23,448 bases of DNA. Origin: an uncultured Clostridia bacterium (GTDB lineage Bacteria > Bacillota > Clostridia > Oscillospirales > Oscillospiraceae). The stretch covers positions 1 through 23,448 of the forward strand of contig CAMHRJ010000004.1 of assembly GCA_946187475.1 (NCBI GenBank). The letters run 5' to 3'. The position numbers and the translations under genes were made by a program. A model generated the notes under the pieces. It was not told the origin of the DNA, did not search any database, and saw nothing but the letters and a program-made list of their open reading frames with translations. Positions 22,781 to 23,448 of this stretch are shown here, one piece after another (within the stretch, counting starts at the first letter, position 1; each line of letters opens with the position of its first letter).

Positions 22781-23448
22781 ATGAATGAACTGCCTGAATT
22801 CAATGGTTGGCAGGGCGTTCGCGCGCTGGGTGCGGGACGCTGCGGCGAGACCTTTGAGATCGAGCGCAACGACGGATTCGGCGCCGCCGAGCACGGCGCG
22901 CTGAAGCTGATCAGCATTGAGGCCGCCAGCGACGCAGAGGAAACCGCGCGTCTGCGCAGTCAGCTGGAGAATATGAGCCGTGTCCTCCGGGCGTCGGAGA
23001 GCATGAGCGACAGCAAAAACATCCTCCCCTGGCGTGACCACGCCATCCGCCGCTATGCCGACGGCAGCGGCTGGGAGATCAGTCTCCGCACGGACATGGC
23101 CGTGCCCCTGGAGCGGTACATCCGCTCCCACACCTACGGCGAGACGGACGTGGCCCGCATCGGCGCCGGCGTCTGCCAGGCGCTGAGCCTCTGCCGGGAC
23201 CGGGGCATCGTCCACGGCGACGTGAAGCCGGAGAACATTTTCGTCAGCGGCGGCAACTTTGAAGGCTCCCTGGACGTGCGTCTGGGCGACTTCGGTATGT
23301 CCACGCTGGTGCAGGACGCCGCCGGCGACTTTGCCGCGCCCGAGGTGCTCTGCGGCGAGGCGCCCAGCGCCGAAAACGACGTCTATTCCGTGGGCATGGT
23401 GCTCTACTGGATGCTCAACGACCGGCGCATCCCCTTTGCGCCGCGGCC
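22781..23448 (+). CDS. Hanks-type serine/threonine protein kinase (N-terminal part, cut by the window end)
   Basis: An open frame of 222 codons runs off the right edge, so length and C-terminal domains are unknown. It encodes a eukaryotic-like kinase fold: a Gly-rich loop LGAGRCGETF (16-25), a probable beta-3 lysine in ALKLI (Lys42), the catalytic loop VHGDVKPENIF (144-154, with Asp147, Lys149 and Asn152), DFG (170-172), APE (186-188) and DVYSVGMVLYW (200-210). The loop reads HGD rather than HRD, so it is of the non-RD type, often independent of activation-loop phosphorylation. The ATG follows AAGGGTGGG. The start at the very N terminus leaves no room for a preceding sensor domain, so any sensor or membrane part must be C-terminal. 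Confidence 0.9.
   Translation, partial: MNELPEFNGWQGVRALGAGRCGETFEIERNDGFGAAEHGALKLISIEAASDAEETARLRSQLENMSRVLRASESMSDSKNILPWRDHAIRRYADGSGWEISLRTDMAVPLERYIRSHTYGETDVARIGAGVCQALSLCRDRGIVHGDVKPENIFVSGGNFEGSLDVRLGDFGMSTLVQDAAGDFAAPEVLCGEAPSAENDVYSVGMVLYWMLNDRRIPFAPR

Noticed and set aside
22754..23215. A 153-codon minus-strand frame at the right end
   Set aside because: It lies opposite the kinase gene, whose core motifs and promoter are clear.

Overview
The window looks like chromosomal DNA of a GC-rich Gram-positive anaerobe of the class Clostridia, most likely a gut Oscillospirales-type organism. The evidence is a set of purine-rich AGGAGG-type ribosome sites, housekeeping (sigma-A type) promoters, an AddAB recombination nuclease in place of RecBCD, an S-layer-homology (SLH) surface protein, an ECF sigma factor with an RsgI-like anti-sigma protein, and an oxygen-sensitive radical SAM/SPASM enzyme. 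The taxonomy is inferred from family content, not from a marker gene. No rRNA, tRNA, CRISPR array, insertion sequence or phage gene was seen. No gap between genes exceeds 300 bases.

Layout. 1-1563 (minus): a DJ-1/PfpI-family protein followed by a DegV-family lipid-binding protein, 29 bases apart and probably one transcript. 1815-5687 (plus): a 1290-residue secreted protein with a signal peptide, a beta-helix-like middle and three nearly identical Fn3-like repeats. 5829-7586 (minus): an acyl-CoA/AMP ligase. It is separated from the secreted protein by two back-to-back terminators. 7856-9745 (minus): a secreted SGNH hydrolase joined to three SLH domains by an 18-copy acidic hexapeptide linker. 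10041-11812 (plus): an ECF sigma factor and its membrane anti-sigma protein, overlapping by 4 bases. 11883-18702 (minus): addB-addA. 18819-21824 (minus): a translationally coupled three-gene operon of an HprK-like ATPase, a radical SAM/SPASM protein and a single-pass membrane protein. 21990-22532 (minus): a flavodoxin-like protein. 22781 to the right edge (plus): the N-terminal part of a Hanks-type Ser/Thr kinase, which is cut by the window end.

How parts may work together. The sigma/anti-sigma pair is flanked by envelope genes. A promoter-region block of about 56 bases is shared by the sigma operon and the acyl-CoA ligase, and a shorter version lies before the SLH hydrolase. This suggests one regulon (inference). 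The HprK-like/radical SAM/membrane operon has its own promoter and terminator and resembles the enzyme part of peptide-modification (RiPP-like) cassettes, but no precursor peptide is visible. It is the best candidate here for an undescribed system.
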